From: an uncultured beta proteobacterium
GTDB taxonomy: Bacteria; Pseudomonadota; Gammaproteobacteria; Burkholderiales; Burkholderiaceae
Assembly: GCA_903938955.1 (NCBI GenBank)
Contig: CAJAFJ010000047.1
Span: 1-6,036, forward strand
Length of the DNA stretch: 6,036 nucleotides
Direction: 5' to 3'
This document shows, piece by piece, positions 5,846-6,036 of this stretch. Made by a program: the position numbers and the translations under genes. Within the stretch, counting starts at the first letter, position 1; every line of letters starts with the position of its first letter. The notes below the pieces were generated by a model. That model did no database searches. It saw only the letters and a program-made list of their open reading frames with translations, and was not told the origin of the DNA.

Positions 5846-5884
5846 TTTAATAAATTGGCGTACATCCACCGTTAATTCCTATAT

Positions 5885-5896
5885 TTCTGGAGACAA
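5885..5896 (+). repeat. Shared leader with ribosome site, copy at dctP
   Basis: TTCTGGAGACAA is identical to 3947-3958 before dctQ and carries GGAGA before the ATG at 5900. It supports that start and suggests strong, separate initiation of dctP. Confidence 0.6.
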
Positions 5897-5899
5897 GTC

Positions 5900-6036
5900 A
5901 TGAAACGTTTTTTCCTCAAAACTATTGCAGCCGCTGTTGCCGTGGCCGCCTTTGGTGTTGCCTCCGCTCAGGAGCGCACCATCAAGTTCGCCACCGCCAA
6001 CCCCAAGGGCCATCCCTTGGTGATGGGGATGGAAAA
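5900..6036 (+). CDS. dctP: TRAP transporter periplasmic binding protein (DctP-like), 5' part
   Basis: The first 45 codons of a gene cut by the window end; a full DctP protein has about 320-340 residues. The N-terminus is a classical Sec signal peptide: MKRFFLK, a hydrophobic core of Ala and Val (about 9-20) and an ASA cleavage box at 21-23, so the mature protein should start at Gln24. The following QERTIKFATANPKGHP (24-39) is the first beta strand and loop typical of DctP-family solute receptors, which bind an organic acid in the periplasm and hand it to DctQM. The gene starts 104 bases after dctM, behind a stem-loop and a GGAGA site. The order Q-M-P places the receptor last. The arginine that binds the substrate carboxylate in this family lies further in and is outside the window, so the ligand cannot be judged. 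Confidence 0.9.
   Translation, partial: MKRFFLKTIAAAVAVAAFGVASAQERTIKFATANPKGHPLVMGME

Noticed and set aside
5803..5851. TTGACA at 5803-5808 or TTGGGT at 5822-5827 as the -35 of a separate dctP promoter
   Set aside because: No matching -10 at 16-18 bases from TTGACA, and TTGGGT with TTTAAT is a poor pair. Part of this DNA is also better explained by the stem-loop.
5860..5867. GTACATCC before dctP as a third TetR operator
   Set aside because: It repeats only the flank of the 3187-3200 site and lacks the AACTAGT core, so chance similarity is likely.

Overview
The window reads as a stretch of chromosome from a GC-rich betaproteobacterium, most likely a member of the Comamonadaceae (Rhodoferax, Polaromonas or a relative). 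This placement rests on the protein style (RutR-like TetR regulator, DctP starting ...QERTIKFATANPKGHP, CaiB/MaoC pair), the GGAGA-type ribosome sites and the codon use. It is an inference, since no database search was possible. All supported genes lie on the + strand, and there are no RNA genes, mobile elements or CRISPR arrays.

Positions 6-3106 hold four closely spaced catabolic genes: a small VOC-fold (glyoxalase-like) protein, a MaoC-fold hydratase/dehydratase, a class III (CaiB/BaiF) CoA-transferase and a divergent AroE-type dehydrogenase. Gaps are 30, 89 and 33 bases, so they are probably one transcription unit that may begin upstream of the window. Positions 3107-3848 hold a TetR/RutR-like regulator with its own promoter region. 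Positions 3849-6036 hold a TRAP transporter in the order small membrane subunit (DctQ), large membrane subunit (DctM), periplasmic binding protein (DctP, cut off by the window end).

The working model is an uptake-plus-catabolism locus for an organic acid. DctPQM imports it, the TetR protein senses it or its CoA ester, the AroE-like enzyme oxidises or reduces a hydroxyl/keto group, CaiB activates a carboxylate by CoA transfer, and MaoC (with VOC) hydrates, dehydrates or isomerises the thioester. The substrate cannot be read from the sequence. Quinate/shikimate-like cyclic hydroxy acids are one candidate because of AroE.

The most interesting non-coding signals are in the two regulatory gaps. 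A near-palindrome with core AACTAGT lies inside the -35/-10 spacer of the transporter promoter and recurs at the regulator's own start, which makes it a good candidate operator. A second shared element, AGGGTTTTCAC-N2-ATTC, lies upstream of both genes. The gap between dctM and dctP holds a 12-bp bulged stem-loop. No wholly new system is evident. The novelty is the gene combination and its regulatory wiring.
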